From: Eutreptiella sp. 'Long Island Sound 2002'
Lineage: Eukaryota > Euglenozoa > Euglenophyceae > Eutreptiales > Eutreptiaceae
DNA length: 64,000 bases
Assembly (NCBI GenBank): GCA_964036045.1
Contig: OZ038392.1
Coordinates: 21,602,090-21,666,089, forward strand
Reading direction: 5' to 3'
Both the position numbers and the translations under genes were made by a program. Under the pieces are notes generated by a model. That model saw nothing but the letters and a program-made list of their open reading frames with translations, was not told the origin of the DNA and did no database searches. Every line of letters begins with the position of its first letter. The first letter of the stretch is position 1. Positions 12,701-26,200 of the stretch are shown one piece after another.

Positions 12701-15700
12701 CAAAACAACCCTTTCAACAGAGCATGAAAGGGTATTCTGGCACAGACATAGCACCAAGTCCTGTAACTCAAATGCAATAGCAAACCACATCAGTGCTCTT
12801 CCCCTCAGTTCTCCGGTCATCAACACTATTGGCCCTGAAATCAGTCTAGCAATAGGTATAAAAACCTGCAATCATACTCTACACCAATGAAAAGCTGGCA
12901 CCTTTATAGTCGACATAATGCAAATTATTGGTCAATATGTCCCAGCGTTGCTGGGCCTGGTACACAGCCACATCAAGACACCTCTTGGAAAAATAAGGCA
13001 TGCGGGAAACAGGGTCCGCTAGTTGGTAAACAGAGGGCACATAAGCCGAATGCAGGATAATACCTTAACGGCGCAGAAGGATAACCACGGCCCTCAAAAT
13101 CCGGTTATGTTTACGCAGTGGCACCCGCGCACGTAAATTGACAACCGCCCAAATGGCTGCTGTATTATCCTGGAGCATTAGAATCTGGGGTAGATGTCTG
13201 CGCACAGCGAGCTTAAGCGGCATCCAGACCCCGCATGATTCAGCAATTTGCTGGTTATCAACCCAGGCGGAACATACCAGGGCACGTGCACCTTCCCCGG
13301 GGTCGAAAATGCCAATCCGGTACAGGGTCCTCCCAGACATAGTCACAAACTCCGCAGCATCAACAGAGATCCATTTTAAAAACACCCAGTTGTGGACAAA
13401 TCAATCAGGCACTCGGAAAGGGGGCGTGGCGACAAACATGGCCGAAACCAAGGAAATCCGCATACCTTGTGTCACCCGTAACCAACCCGAATGTGAACTA
13501 CGCACAGCACAATACACCCCCCCCAAAAAGGGGAGGTGCCCCGTTGCCGGTGTGGCCATCCAATTGACGAGGCCCATCGCCTGCTGCAAATCTTTAATAG
13601 AAATCAGACTGTCAAATATCTTGATCAAATACGCAACAATCCGGACCTGCAGGCCAAGCAAGTTTGATATACTGAAACGCATCAAGTCAAATTCCTTACC
13701 CGGCCACTTCACCACCTTCCCTGGCTCTAACACACTCTCAAGAGAAACAAGGTATCCTTCTGCTTCGATGAATATAGCCAGCCACTGCATGCAAACCCGT
13801 AGCCATTGTGGTGGTCCCTCTCTGACCACCGGGACATTATCTAAATAGTGGTCATACTCCACAATTTCAGCAGCAGGCATACCTGAGGTCATAATATCAA
13901 AAGCCCGACATACATGGTTGCCCACCACGGCTTGCCACAAGGGTGGGGACAATTTCCAGCCAAAAGGAAGTAAGCGGAGATCATACATGTCAGTACCCCC
14001 CCCCCTAAACCCGAAAAGTACCCCAAGCCTGGGGCGGCAGACACAGCGAGGTAGAACAGTTACTAAGGTCGAAAGTGCAAGCAAGAATGTTCAAGGCATG
14101 GGCATCCTTTGAGCCTTTCCAGACCACCAATCGTCTACGGAACGACCACATGTTGGGCAGACGCATAGACAGCTGGGGGTTGGGGTCCCTCTTATTGCCC
14201 TCCTTACAATTCATGATGAAAGAGCACTTGACATCTGACTTAGGGATAACAAAGACAGGCTCACTCGGCCGAGATCCCCAACCTGGCATCCCCTTTTCGA
14301 TGGGCACCAGATGGCCCTACCTATGCAGCGCCTGTGTCATAGCCGCCACTACTAGTGTAACCTCTGTTCTTGGCAACTACACATCTCCCATGGCTTAGAG
14401 GGACGAGGTCTGGACAACATTGTCCCACGTCCGTTGTGGAATTGCCACACTACCCGCAGGTCCCAACCCTCGAGTAGCTAAATCCATAGATACCGTGGAG
14501 GGGGGGGGGGGGTTGCGCCGATCCCCCCTACCAGGTCGTGGTTTAGGGCTTGTTGGGGAAGTGACTATCGGGACAGAACAGATATCGTCCTCACATATTA
14601 TGGCCACCGCATTAAAAAATGACTCCACCGTGGTGTCACCGATCCCAGGCTTTTGGATCATCACGTTACGCAACACACGCAACATCAAGAACACTAGCTT
14701 CCACAACTTAGCAAAGGGGGTCGTGGAGGGTCTGGGTACCTTCTGGGCCAGACGCCAGAGTCTAGCCCAGTAGCTATGGAATTTTCATCCCTTAACTGGA
14801 GTAATTCTAGCCGAACTTACGGCAGGTGGGCCCCCCGCATCAGGGGAGGTCTCATCTTGTAGCTATCGATCTTGCGGCCCGTTTGGGCAGGGCCGCCATA
14901 TTGGCGATCTTGCTGGTGACGTCGGCTGAGCCCGCTCCACGAGACACCCTGGCTTTCTTAGAAGTCAGATTGGTCGGAGACGTGACCATTTCGGAGGACG
15001 GAGGTTCTTTGGATCCACTTGCGGTCGGCTCCGGTTCCAGTCCCGTCGTTGCCGAGGCAGGTTCCCCTCTTGATCGCACCCGCCTCCTCCGGGTCTCCAT
15101 ATGGGAAATTGATGGTACCCAAGGCTTCCACCTGGCTCCCTTCGTCGGCGTCCGAACCATCCGACCTCCATCCATCCAGGCGGCGTCCTGCCGCGAGTGA
15201 CACTGGCCATAAGGATCTGGCCGTACGGGTAGTCCCTTTGATGAAGTGCCACTGTCCGAGTTTGCCTTCGAACACGGCAGGTCTGGGTAGGTGCTCATCA
15301 CTCCAAAGGCTGTCCTCCCACGTAGCCACATACCGGCGGGCCGCTTTGACTGTCCGCCACCTCCCGCAGGCGGGCAATTCCTAAACCAACACGCCATGTC
15401 GGATAAGCAGGGTTGCCCCAAGGCGTCCCCAATAATGCCATCGCGGGTGGCCATATTGGCCTTCCCCAAGGAGCGTGACCAGTGTCGCTCGCAGTGCTCT
15501 GGCTCTGCCCTTAACCAAAGGCTGAAACGGCTTACGTCCCTGTGTGAGGGCCGCTGCCCTCGCAAATCCCATGAGTTGGACGATATAGGTGCTGGCAGCA
15601 CCGGCGAGTTTTCCTATCGAGGTAACATACCGTTGCCACTGTCGGGTCCAGGTCCTGTACTCTGATGGATGCACATTCGCATGATACGCAGATAGAAAAC

Positions 15701-18700
15701 TGTCGCCAAGATTGCCGACGTACAGACCAGAAGGTCCTCGTCCGACTCTGCTGCTTGAACCATAGTCCAAATGGCTGCCAGTGAGCCCTAGCCCCGCGCT
15801 TTAAACTTGGTACACCGGTCCTTTGCCCGAACAGATCTCCAAACGGCCCTTGGCACAAAGGGATTCGCAATTCCCATTTCCTCAAGCATTCGGCATGCCA
15901 AGATGGCCTGCCGCATGTCCGATGACGTGAGTTGGGTACGGTATAACTCCAGCAGGTATCCTGCAAGACTGTTGTGGGGGATTGTCCACCAGAGATGGTC
16001 GATCGCTGCTTGATGTTCCGCAAATGTCTCTCATAGACATCCAGCGTTGAGGGGGCCTATGACTGTAGGAATATAGACCACCATGTGATTGATCCCAAGT
16101 CCTCGCACGCCGCCACGAATTCGTTAAACCACCGGCCCAGGTTATCTGATCCTGGCGGTTTCTCCAGTGATGTCGTCGGCTCATGGGGGGCCCCCATCAG
16201 GTCTCGTGATTTTATCGACTTAGCCTTGCCACAGAGCCATTCGCAGTGGCGACCTCCGCACTTATCGCAATCGCCTGGAGGTCTTTTGTCCGTACGCCAC
16301 TCCCGACAATTGTTTACGACTAAATACTGGATACCGTCCCTCACGGTGAACTTGAATTTTCCCCTATAGTAAGTCTCATCTCTTGACTCAGAGCTACCTC
16401 CAGACTAGCTCTCCGTGGAGCTGCTTCTCGATCTCTGGGACCGATGAGACTTCTTCCCCTTGTGAGACGAGAAGGAGGACCTGTGTCGTCGACTTTTCGG
16501 CCTGGATGGTGACCTGCCGTTTCTCGACCCACGACCTTTGCGATACCTCTTGCAACATTCATTGTACTTTGTGACGAGCAGTTTCCATAGGTCTTGTGCA
16601 GGCACAAATGAATCCTCCAGGAGCTCCTCTTCCAGGGCCTTAGTCATCATAGCACAGAGGTCCTCCATCCACTGTAGAATCCCTAGCTCCTGCAAGAACT
16701 CCTCGATCAGGTCAGCAGTGAGGGCCCCCTTGAGGTAATCCGTCTTGCTTGATTTCGATTTCGACTTGGCTGCCCACTGCGCATCCAGTTTGCGTCGTAG
16801 ATCAGCAACTTCCTCGTGAAGGAAGTCGACTGTGTGCGGAGCCCTTTCGGGGCACCGCCTCCCATCTGGGTACCAGTACGCTTAAATTTCACAACAGAAC
16901 AGTCATACTTCACCGGAGCTACGTCTTCCCAAGCCACCACTACCTCAAGCATTCTTTCCGGCTCCGGTCCTACTTGCAAGAGTGTAGCCATGCCTGCCAA
17001 CATCTCCGGAACATTTTTACCCTCCTTCTGCCACTCCATCGTCAACGCTGAGACCCTCCTTGCGAGATAGTCTCCCTGGACCCTCTTGATCCAATGCTGA
17101 AACCCTGTCTCGGCGCAGGCTCGCAGTTTGACTATTTCAGTGTCCACCTCATCCACTGGTCTCTTCTTATCGACTACCGATGTCTCAGACTCTGGCATCT
17201 GACCTCAGAGATCGCCAAAAAATTAAAATACAAATCGCCGCAATAAGTACAACACAGGGGTGGAAACTAAATCCAGTAGCAAAACAACCCTTTCAGCGGA
17301 GCATAAAAGTGCAGTAACAAAACAACCCTTTCAGCAGCGCATGGAAGAGTTTTTTTTCCCACGCTGGCCCTGCCACTGAGATAACCATTTTCCTGCACAC
17401 TCTGTGTATAGCCGACTTCTGCAGGGGGCTGAGGTTAGGTACAACTAGTGTTCCTACAACATATCGGGGAACGGATAGTTGGCAGGCCAGGTTACACAGG
17501 TCATTTTGGAGGCATTTCATACACGCGTAGTCTCTGATGGCCCAGGCGTCTTTTATACCTTGAAGCACTGCCAGGCGTTGTTGGTTCAGCCACCCTCTTG
17601 ACTTTCTGGGCGTCCCGTGTGCACTAATACCCGCCGGGACGTCGTTGCAAGCCCATCTCTTGAAAATTGTCCACCAGTGCCTTTCTCTGACACTGGCTAG
17701 CCGGGGGTCGCTGACCAGTTGGAGGGGAGGATTCCCCACCCCCCCATGTCCACCTGAAGCATCAGTCGATGAAGAGTGGAGCAGTCCCGAAAACTTGTGG
17801 CATCGGCCATGTGCTTCCGAAGGCGGGTAACCAGTGCTGACATTGTGACGCCTACATACACTAGGTGGAGGTATATGTGGGAAAATACGTAGATAATGGA
17901 TCCTACGGGGGGTGACAAGGCAGAACTACGTGTGAACATGACTGAGGCGTCTAGCCATGCGGAGGGAGGGGTGGGAATTGAACCGGAGGCATGAGACACG
18001 TTCCTCCAACAGGGAGGCCCATGCGGCCAGGTTCTTCGTGTCAATGGACTGCCCTATTTGTATGTTGAGGGCTCTTAGGACGTCAGGCGCGTGGGTAGGG
18101 GGGGGGGGGGCAACGTCAGTAAAATCGAGCCTTCATGCCGGAGGAGGTAGTGCAGGCGCTGGATCTGGGTAGTGTCACATAAAGATAGGGAGGAGCGGGA
18201 GGTCAGAAGATGGACTGGATCCCGCAGGTTATACCATCCTATGGATTGCATGCGGGGAAGAATAGACTGTATCTCTAGGACCTTGGAAGCCAGGGCCCTA
18301 ATCCAGAGGTGGGGTGTGGCGTCCGGTACGGTGGATGGACCCAAAAAATCTTTTCCGTCTGACCATTGGACACACAGGTGGGGGGAGCTGTTATACAAGG
18401 AGTGGTTGGGCTGGTGTAGATTCACGTGACAGGCGGCAAGCAAAAAACATGGGTGTGACCATCCGGTGGTCGCAGACAGGGTATGGGAGACTTGACGAAA
18501 CATCCAAGAACGAACCAGGCATGAGGAACTTGCATCGGAGACTGGTTGTTGGTTCATACTGGGAATATCATTGGTGGGGGGCGCATCTTCCAAAGGGTGG
18601 GCAGGGCGGACAGCACTCGGGACTCGTATGGGTTGGCCCCATTAGCGGACCGTTTGTTGGACGTTTGTAAAGACACGAACCGGAGTGCGGCACCCCTCGA

Positions 18701-20651
18701 GGACTGAAGTCAGTCCCTGATTTTTGGAGGCGTTCATAGGGGACCGTATCACATTGTCCAGTGTTTGTCGCAATTCTGGTGTGTTGTGTTTTGACACCCA
18801 TTGTCGTAGCCTGGCGTCCACGTGTTTTGACCATTCGTTGAATAGAAGGGCCAGTGCTTCAGGCACCCACGCACTCTTTGTATCTTGAGACATGTGGAGC
18901 CAGGGGTGTGGAGTCGTAGCAAAAACATCTGATCCTGGGGTGGGACTACATTGCTGAGGAGTCGTGGACTTGGGGGGGGGGGATGCAATTTCCTCGAGAG
19001 GTCAAACTGACAGGGAGGGGCAAGAGGGAAGAGGAAGACGCCGAGTTGGAGCCCGACGGATTATGGGCTCGTTTCGCTGCGCGAGCCTTGGCCGCTTCTC
19101 CTAGGCCACCCGGATCGGAATCTGTCTCCTCCTCAAATTGAATGGCCCCCTGTGTGACTCCCGCAACCTGCGCTGGCGCCATCGTTGCGTCCCCTGCTGG
19201 TTTGTATCCCACTTTTTTCATACCCGCAGCATACAAATCGATTTCAGACCAGGGCACTACTTGGGAGGCTGCTGGTTCCCTGGAAGAGAACCGGGATGCA
19301 ACGAAAGAATCGAAGTCCGATATTAGCAGGGCTTTGAGGGCGCGCTGTTCCGTCTCAGCAAAGTGGGAAGCGATAAAACTGTTGAACCGCGACTGAGACA
19401 CCATTTGCGTGATTGTGGACTGTGCACGTTTCTGCCATTCCTCCTGGCGGAGAATTCTGGAGTCTGTGGTGCTTTGCCAGTCCATCAAGGACTGCATTTT
19501 ACCCTCAAGTTGCTGAACGCTCTCGGTGAGACCACTCAGGCTGTCGACGTTTTTTCCGGAGGGAATCCACAGGGGAGTTTAACTGAGATATTGCGGAGCG
19601 GTTTTCAACAGCCTATAGCGGTGCTCGGGGCATGCACTCGCGGAAAGAGTGCCCTCGTACGGCGCACCATTCGCAAATGTCGGTCAGCTCTTCTTTATCG
19701 TTGTCGGTAGGGAATATGATAGACGGGTTGTCAGTTTTGCATTTGTTGGTAGTGTGTTCATTTTTTGTGCCACATCACAGGCACCAAGATGTATTTGCGC
19801 GTCGTGGGCCGGTGGCGAAGTATGTTGTTTTCGGATTTCGGGGGGTGTGTCTATCCGCCTGATATCGATCGCACCCCTTCTTTCAGTGATTCTTGCTGCC
19901 GCACAGGGTGCACTCACGATTCTTCACGCGTTCTGCTGCTATTGGACACTGATCTCCCCAATGTTGTGCGTCAGCACCAAGTATAAGATCACACGTCTAG
20001 CAGGGTGCTGGGGGAGGGCCGCGGGCACCACGCTGGGCCGCATTGCCGCTGGGGGCTTCGGGGCACTGAGCCGGGCGGTGGCCAGGCGGGTGGCATCTGC
20101 CATTATATCGGACATTGCGCAGGGGTGGAAGCAATTCAGGGATGTGGACGAAGGGCTTGCCAAGCGACAAAATTGTCCAAGAGCCAAACAAACCTGCCAA
20201 ACGGTCACTGCTGTGCCAACGGCAGACCACAAACTTGTGCAGGAACCAAACGATAAGAGTTGCTTAGCACGAGCACTGCGGATCAGATGGCACCCAAAAC
20301 ACCTCGTCAGGCCAGTGAGCAACCAAAACAGCACAAAGCAATGCAAAGCATTGAAGCTGTCATGAAGTCATAAGGCTAGGCGCCTTTCTGCAGTGACACG
20401 GGAAAAAGGACACGGGAATGTTTGGAATCATCCGTGAGGAGTCACAAGTAAGGTATCTAGCACCCTGTTCGTGTGTCACTGACCCGGGAGGGGAAGAGAA
20501 TGACACTGGACGTCGCAGCAGTCCTTTCATGCCCAGGGAACCCTGCAGATGCTTCGCGCACAAATCTTGGGGGAGGGGGTTGGATGTCACTCACACAGGT
20601 ACAAGAGGGATGGCAAGATAGCAAAAGGATAGGAGACCAGCGTAGCCGCTG

Positions 20652-20685
<34 letters not shown>

Positions 20686-23217
20686 AAACACACAAATACA
20701 CACCCAGCAGGAGGGGGAGGAGATACCGTCCCCGGGTAGGGCACACCCGCTCGCCATCTCCATGGTGACTGCCCGCCCCCACCTACTTGGATCCCGGGTC
20801 GGCGGTGGGGTGACTGGCTTGGGGCCTACCCAGCTCAGCATCGTGGCTGCGGCTCTCCTCTTCGTCTCTCTTTCTTTGATCCATGCAACACTGGCTGTCT
20901 GTGATGTAGGTACCACTCAAGCCACGTGGAGGGGGGGGTGACGCAAGGCACTTCCGGCTCGGCCTCCTCCACCCCCAAGGAGTGGGTGGGAACACGGACA
21001 CACGGGTGTGAGCCCTTAGCCCGCTACGTCGGGCGGCCAGCCGCGAGCCTCGCAAACAGCGGGCTCCCGACGGTCATGTGGGCACTAGATCTCGTACTTC
21101 CCGCCGCGGGCCGTCCCTATCTCCCCAATGGCCGGCGAGGTACTCGGGTGTAACCGGTGCTGGGCATGGATGGGGAATGCCCAACCTCGGGCCGTTCCTA
21201 TCCCCTGCACGGAAGGAATCTGGTATACCCGACGCTGGGCGTGGATGGCATAATTTACCCCACAGAGGTGGCCAGATGGGGAGCGGCTCCCCCTGGGGTT
21301 TTCCGGGATTGTTAGCCGGCCCAGTTCCCCTCTGTGTTGTGGAGGCCGGGGGTAGTGGCCAGGGATTGGCCTTATACCTTACCTACCCAAGACCTGCTGG
21401 AAACCGTACCAGGCAAGGGTGTCCGAAGACGGGCGTTCGCCACTGCGAACAAGAGGCTCCCCTTGATCTACAGACATCACAACCCCAGGGGAGTGGCACC
21501 TGTCTACTTCGTCGTGGACCACTCCCTTGGTCCATCAACCCCAGCCACTCTGGGTGGGGGAGGGCTGCCCCTTATATCTGCATCCAGAAGCGCAGGGGGT
21601 TGGGGTGGCAGCCCCCTGCACAAGACCTCACAGGAGACCAACTCCTCCCCAAGGCCTCCCATAGAGCTCCAAGGGACGCTCCATGGAGAGCCCCACGTTG
21701 GGAGCCTAGAATGGGCTTCCACGCAGAATCCGGGATCCGCCTGCTCCAGCGCTGATCTGCACATGAGCCCCACTGTGTAGCCTACCCTGCCCCACTGTGG
21801 CTCCCCCACAGAGGGCGGCGGGGGTGGGGCACACGGCCTCGCGGCTACTCCGCCCCCAGGTTGCGTGTTGGCCCAGGGTGCCCCCTTGGTTACACCCCAC
21901 ACCACGATGAGGTCACGCGCTGTTGGGCAGCTGTGGGGGTCACCCACACACACACCCACACACACACCCCACACACACACACCCACACCCAGACACCAAC
22001 ACCCACACACCCACACATGCACACACACACACATACACACGTTGAGAACCCGAAACAAAAACCAAGCAGGAAAAGTGGTTGAAGAAAACTCCTCGGGAAC
22101 TGCAGAACAGTCCTAGATATCTTTCGGTCTGTCAAAGAGTGCGCAAAGTTCAGAAGAGGCTGGTGAGCAAATTGTCCCATGCCCTTCCCTAGACCTCAAT
22201 AAATCCTTGGAGGGGTCCGTGTTCTGAGTAGCCTATAAATACTGCACCATGGATCCTTTGTTAGGTGCAACCCACCCAACCGCACACACTCAAATGAGAC
22301 ATACAGAGAGTAAACCGGGCCCCACTGGCGACCCAGCCAGCGCAGAACACACACACACACACGCTTGGGAACCATGAAACAAGAATGGAGCAAGAAAAAT
22401 GGTTTACGAAACATGTGTAAACCGTGTCCGGAAGGGTTTGCAGAGCCCTGTGCAGGTCTAACCTGCGGGAAGCAGCAAGCGGTAAGCAACAGACAGCAGG
22501 TGACTGGTGCTCAGGGCCAGCTGCAACTTGGGTTTACCAAGTTATCTCTCTCCATCAGCGAGCACCTTGGTGTGACATCTCACTGTCATCGCTGACTTCT
22601 ACGGGAGGCCGGCCGCTGCACCAAGGGTCCAGTCACAGATCACACACACACACACACACAAAGGGAGCTGCAAACAAGAACAAAGCCCGAAAGCGGTGAA
22701 AGAAAACTCCTCAGGAGCTGCCAGGCAGCCCTAGACGTCTTTCGGTCTGTTGGTACAGTGCAATGTGCACACACACTTCGTGACAGTGATCAAGAGAACC
22801 CGACCCACTGTTGATCGCAGACAGGCAGGCACTGATCAAAACGACTCGTCAGGCCACAATTACAAAATTGTCATGGAGGCTAGGCGCCTTTCTGAAAGGT
22901 AGCGGGACAGGGCACATTGTTTCTCATCCAATGTTATCATGGAGTCACTGCAGTGTTCCCTGTCGTCACCGCCTTTAGCTCTGAGGAGGGGAGGACGTTG
23001 TGTACCTTGCAGCATCTCTTACATGCCCCTGGATTGACCGTCTTAGGAGGGGAGGGAGACATACAGGGGAGATAGGGTCATGCAGGCAGGGTCTTGGACC
23101 ACGTGTAACCGCGCGATCACACACACACATGTCCCGGTTGTTTCACCGAGACCCAATGATCGTGGAGGGGGGTGTAGTCGTGGCTCCAGTCTCCTGTGAT
23201 ACCCACTTGTGCCAGGT

Positions 23218-23249
<32 letters not shown>

Positions 23250-26200
23250 TTGTGAGAGAAACCAACGAACCAACGACACACACACACACACACGATATAC
23301 GAAGATCCAACACAACAACCCTGAAGGCACACCCACACACACCCACACATCCTCACTGCCACGCACGCATGAGACTACCGCGGCCGGGCCGCGACACGAC
23401 CAACGACGTGCAGCTCATCCGAGAAGAGGAACCACGGCACCCATGTCAGGCACCAGAGGCATGTCGGTTTCTTTCCCTCGAGGCCTTTTGGGTTCTTTGC
23501 TCTGCGTGGGCACCCATGGAAGGGGTCAAGCAGGGCATGCCCGACATTTCCGCAACAGCAGAAATCTCTAAAGGGACGGGGGGGGGGGGAAGCCCTCAGA
23601 GGTTGCGGCTCTCCCAGCAGTTGGCGGCGTCAATGAACTTCTTGCCACTCACGAAGACCCACCAAGCAGCTGTGTTGGCCCACCGTTTCTCAAAACGTTG
23701 ATCCGCCACGTTGCGAACTGAAAATTTTTCTCTGGCGCATTTTGTGTTCGCGGTGGCAAAGCGTTTCTCAGAAATTTGTGATCATGCATCGGGCCGCAGT
23801 CAGGCACTGCATTCCATCCACGCATGGGGAGGGACCGAGCACTGCAGCCATACAGGCCGCAGGGGCAGCAACAACCAGACATGCCACTAGCGCCCATCAG
23901 GAAATCGGGGTCTCATTAGGAATCGGCCCTGGGCTGTGTGCCACCCGGTAGTACTCGCCCCGCCCGCATCCAGAACTCAGTAAGAACCCGTTGCATCCAG
24001 TGCGTGGCACTGTGGGGCCCAGACTTGCTTGGTTGTGACTGGCCTGGCAGACCCTAGTGGCAAGTCTGGCAGCAACAGAACATACGTCGAACTGCGCGCG
24101 CAAATGCTTCAGCAGCAACCCCGAGCAGTCGTAATAGTCCCCCGCTGTCGTGGTCATGACGGCTGCAATGTCCGGGCGGGCCATGGCGTACCGCGACAAC
24201 ACCAGATGGTGCACGTAGAAGTCCGGCTGGGCCTTCATGTCATCCTCCACCACCGCGACGTACTCGTAGCCCTTCATGTTCATCATCACGTTCATGATCC
24301 ACAGAAACGAGAGGTTGATCTTGAAGTTCTTGTTCATCCAGAAATCCCGTTCGTACTTGATGTTTTCAGAGATCTGGGCGTACCTGAGGTGATGTGGGGT
24401 GGGCACTGCGCAATGCGGCACATGCAAATTGGCTCCATGCGGCGCCACGGAATGGTGTCGGGGGGGGGGGGGCGTGGGGGGGGGGGGGGGCGTGCCCAGC
24501 AGCGCACCCGCACTTCCTCTCGGAGGTCATCACAATTGTGGTTTCTGATGATACCGAAGAGCAATGTGCGTGACATCACCGTTGTCACATGGGAGTGTGC
24601 CATCTTTATTTTTGTGAGACAAAATGATCCCCCAATGAATTTTTCGATCTTGACCCTGTACTTGGGTGCCACTTTTTGGGGGGATGGGGGTGGGGTGGGG
24701 GGTCACAGTTTGTGCTGAGTGGGATTTGAACCCTGGTCTGTAAAGCGGCCCAGGGATAAACCATCCCGTGGCCGGCGAGTCGGTCGGAGTCGAACTGGTG
24801 CCGGTCCGCTTGGGCGCCGACTGTTTTTTCACTCGTCAACTGTCGGTCGCTGCACCAATAAGCTTCTTCTTCGTTTGGAGATGCAGGCTGACATCAAAAA
24901 AAACGCAGCCGGGTGTTTCTGTCTGCATGCCTGCCTGCCTCATTGACTGCCTGCCTGCCTGCCGGACTGATTGGCTGCCTGTCAGCCTAATTGACTGACT
25001 TCAGTGTTCTAGCACTCTCTTCGAGGTGCCTTGCTGGAGGCAATAGAATTTTATTTTTCCCCTGAGGAACCCCCCTCTCCCTGGGGTCACTATGTGTACT
25101 CGCTGCAAAAGTAGTGTGCGGTGTGCGCGCGGCGCAAGTACTCTCCCTTGCGAAATCTTTGAGGCTCGTCCCAGAAGTCTCCAAGGGGGAGCATTTCAAG
25201 GAGCTTCGGGGGCCAGACTATTGGCCCGCGTTTTTGGGCAAAACCTTGTACGGTGCCGGTAGGGTGCACACACGATGCAGATGCTCCCTCCACAGCACCC
25301 TGTTCTGGCGCCTTGTCAGTCAGCCACCGGTGTTGAGGTCCTCGTTTGTCGATTGTCCGATTTGCCGGGTCGAGTTTCTAGTGGCATCCGCTGTCACTTT
25401 GGTTTCACAGGCGCTGCTGCATGGCATGGGGGATATGATGCCTTGGGGTACGCTACGTGAACGACCCCCAAAAAGGGGGGGTGTATGGCGTCCGCGCCTA
25501 CGCTTGATCCAACAACCTCTCTTCGAGGTGATTTCCAAGGCCCGAATTTTGAGGCCGCTTCTTTGTCTTAGCCTCCGACCCACCCACCAGCCCCACCCCT
25601 GGGGGTAGGGTGTCCGTGACCCTCATGATCTGGACCCATCGACGGTCACCTGGGCCGCAGAAAAGCCCCCCGTCCAAAAAAGGTCGTAAGCAGGTCACAA
25701 AGCGCTCCACACATGCACGTCCTGGTATGCATATGCAGCAATGTGGAGGCAGTTCCAATCTCAGAGGCCAAGGCCTCACACAAATGTGTCCAAAAAAGGC
25801 CGGGGACAAGCAGACTTTTCCTTAAGGGGGTTCAGGGTTGGGGGGGGGGGCTGTGGGGGGACCCCCCCCCCCCATGAGACCCTGAGTTGTTGGAGGCGCC
25901 AAAGGCGCCGAACAAATTTTTTGGCCTAAACTGACTTGCGCCAAAGGCGCCAGAGAAAGGATTTTTGATTGGCCGAAGGCCCGGAGCAAATCAAAAAAAT
26001 TTGCCCAATCACTTAAGGGGTGGGTGGGGGGGGGGGGGTCTGACATGAGATGCTGAGTTGTTAAGCAAAACTCTGGGGACAAGTTGGCACTGCATGCGAT
26101 GGAAATGGAAGTTCTGCCTTCGCTGACCTTTGAATTCGCAGGCTATGCTCATGAGACTCAGGTATAACGCTGGTTTCACCAAACATCAAATGCGCCTTAG

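Larger units (their letters stand above)
12497..17309 (-). mobile_element. VIPER/Ngaro-type tyrosine-recombinase retrotransposon, near full length
   Basis: Minus-strand order is repeat A1 (17309-17200), gag, tyrosine recombinase, RT-RNase H, repeat B1 (12797-12740), A2 (12731-12621), B2 (12554-12497). The A1-ORFs-B1-A2-B2 split direct repeat layout is diagnostic of Ngaro/VIPER/PAT elements, which integrate by tyrosine recombinase rather than integrase. Recombinase before RT is the order known from kinetoplastid VIPER/TATE rather than Ngaro. It interrupts the Penelope-like element. In-frame UAR codons are frequent, yet the RT-RH frame runs to a TGA inside B1. Confidence 0.85.
10261..19940 (-). 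mobile_element. Penelope-like retroelement with N-terminal GIY-YIG (Naiad/Chlamys type), split by a nested insertion
   Basis: On the minus strand the order is: CCHC knuckles (19.9-19.7 kb), coiled-coil N-terminal region (19.6-18.1), GIY-YIG endonuclease (18.0-17.4), then, after the nested VIPER-type element, a CxC motif (PPCTCHQ, 12.4) and reverse transcriptase (12.1-10.4). An endonuclease placed before the RT is the permuted layout described for the Naiad/Chlamys clade of Penelope-like elements in algae and protists. The two halves resume at 17.35 and 12.50 kb. Direct repeats of 430 bp flank the whole. Frame changes fall mostly at or near homopolymers (C7 at 17.74, G13 at 18.10, G run at 18.97 kb). 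Confidence 0.7.
20711..24085. other. Intron 2 of the glycosyltransferase gene, microsatellite-rich, no gene
   Basis: Contains (CA)n tracts at 21,940-22,045, 22,346-22,362, 22,641-22,661, 23,223-23,250, 23,276-23,294 and 23,328-23,350, and three variants of a block with GAAAACTCCTCxGGAxCTGC (22,080 and 22,690) next to CTTTCGGTCTGT. 20.9-21.8 kb is GC-rich with open frames on the plus strand but no motif. I see no further exon of the gene. Confidence 0.6.

Noticed and set aside
13138-13848. 236-codon plus-strand ORF
   Set aside because: Antisense of the VIPER-type RT-RNase H, where the minus strand has clear motifs.
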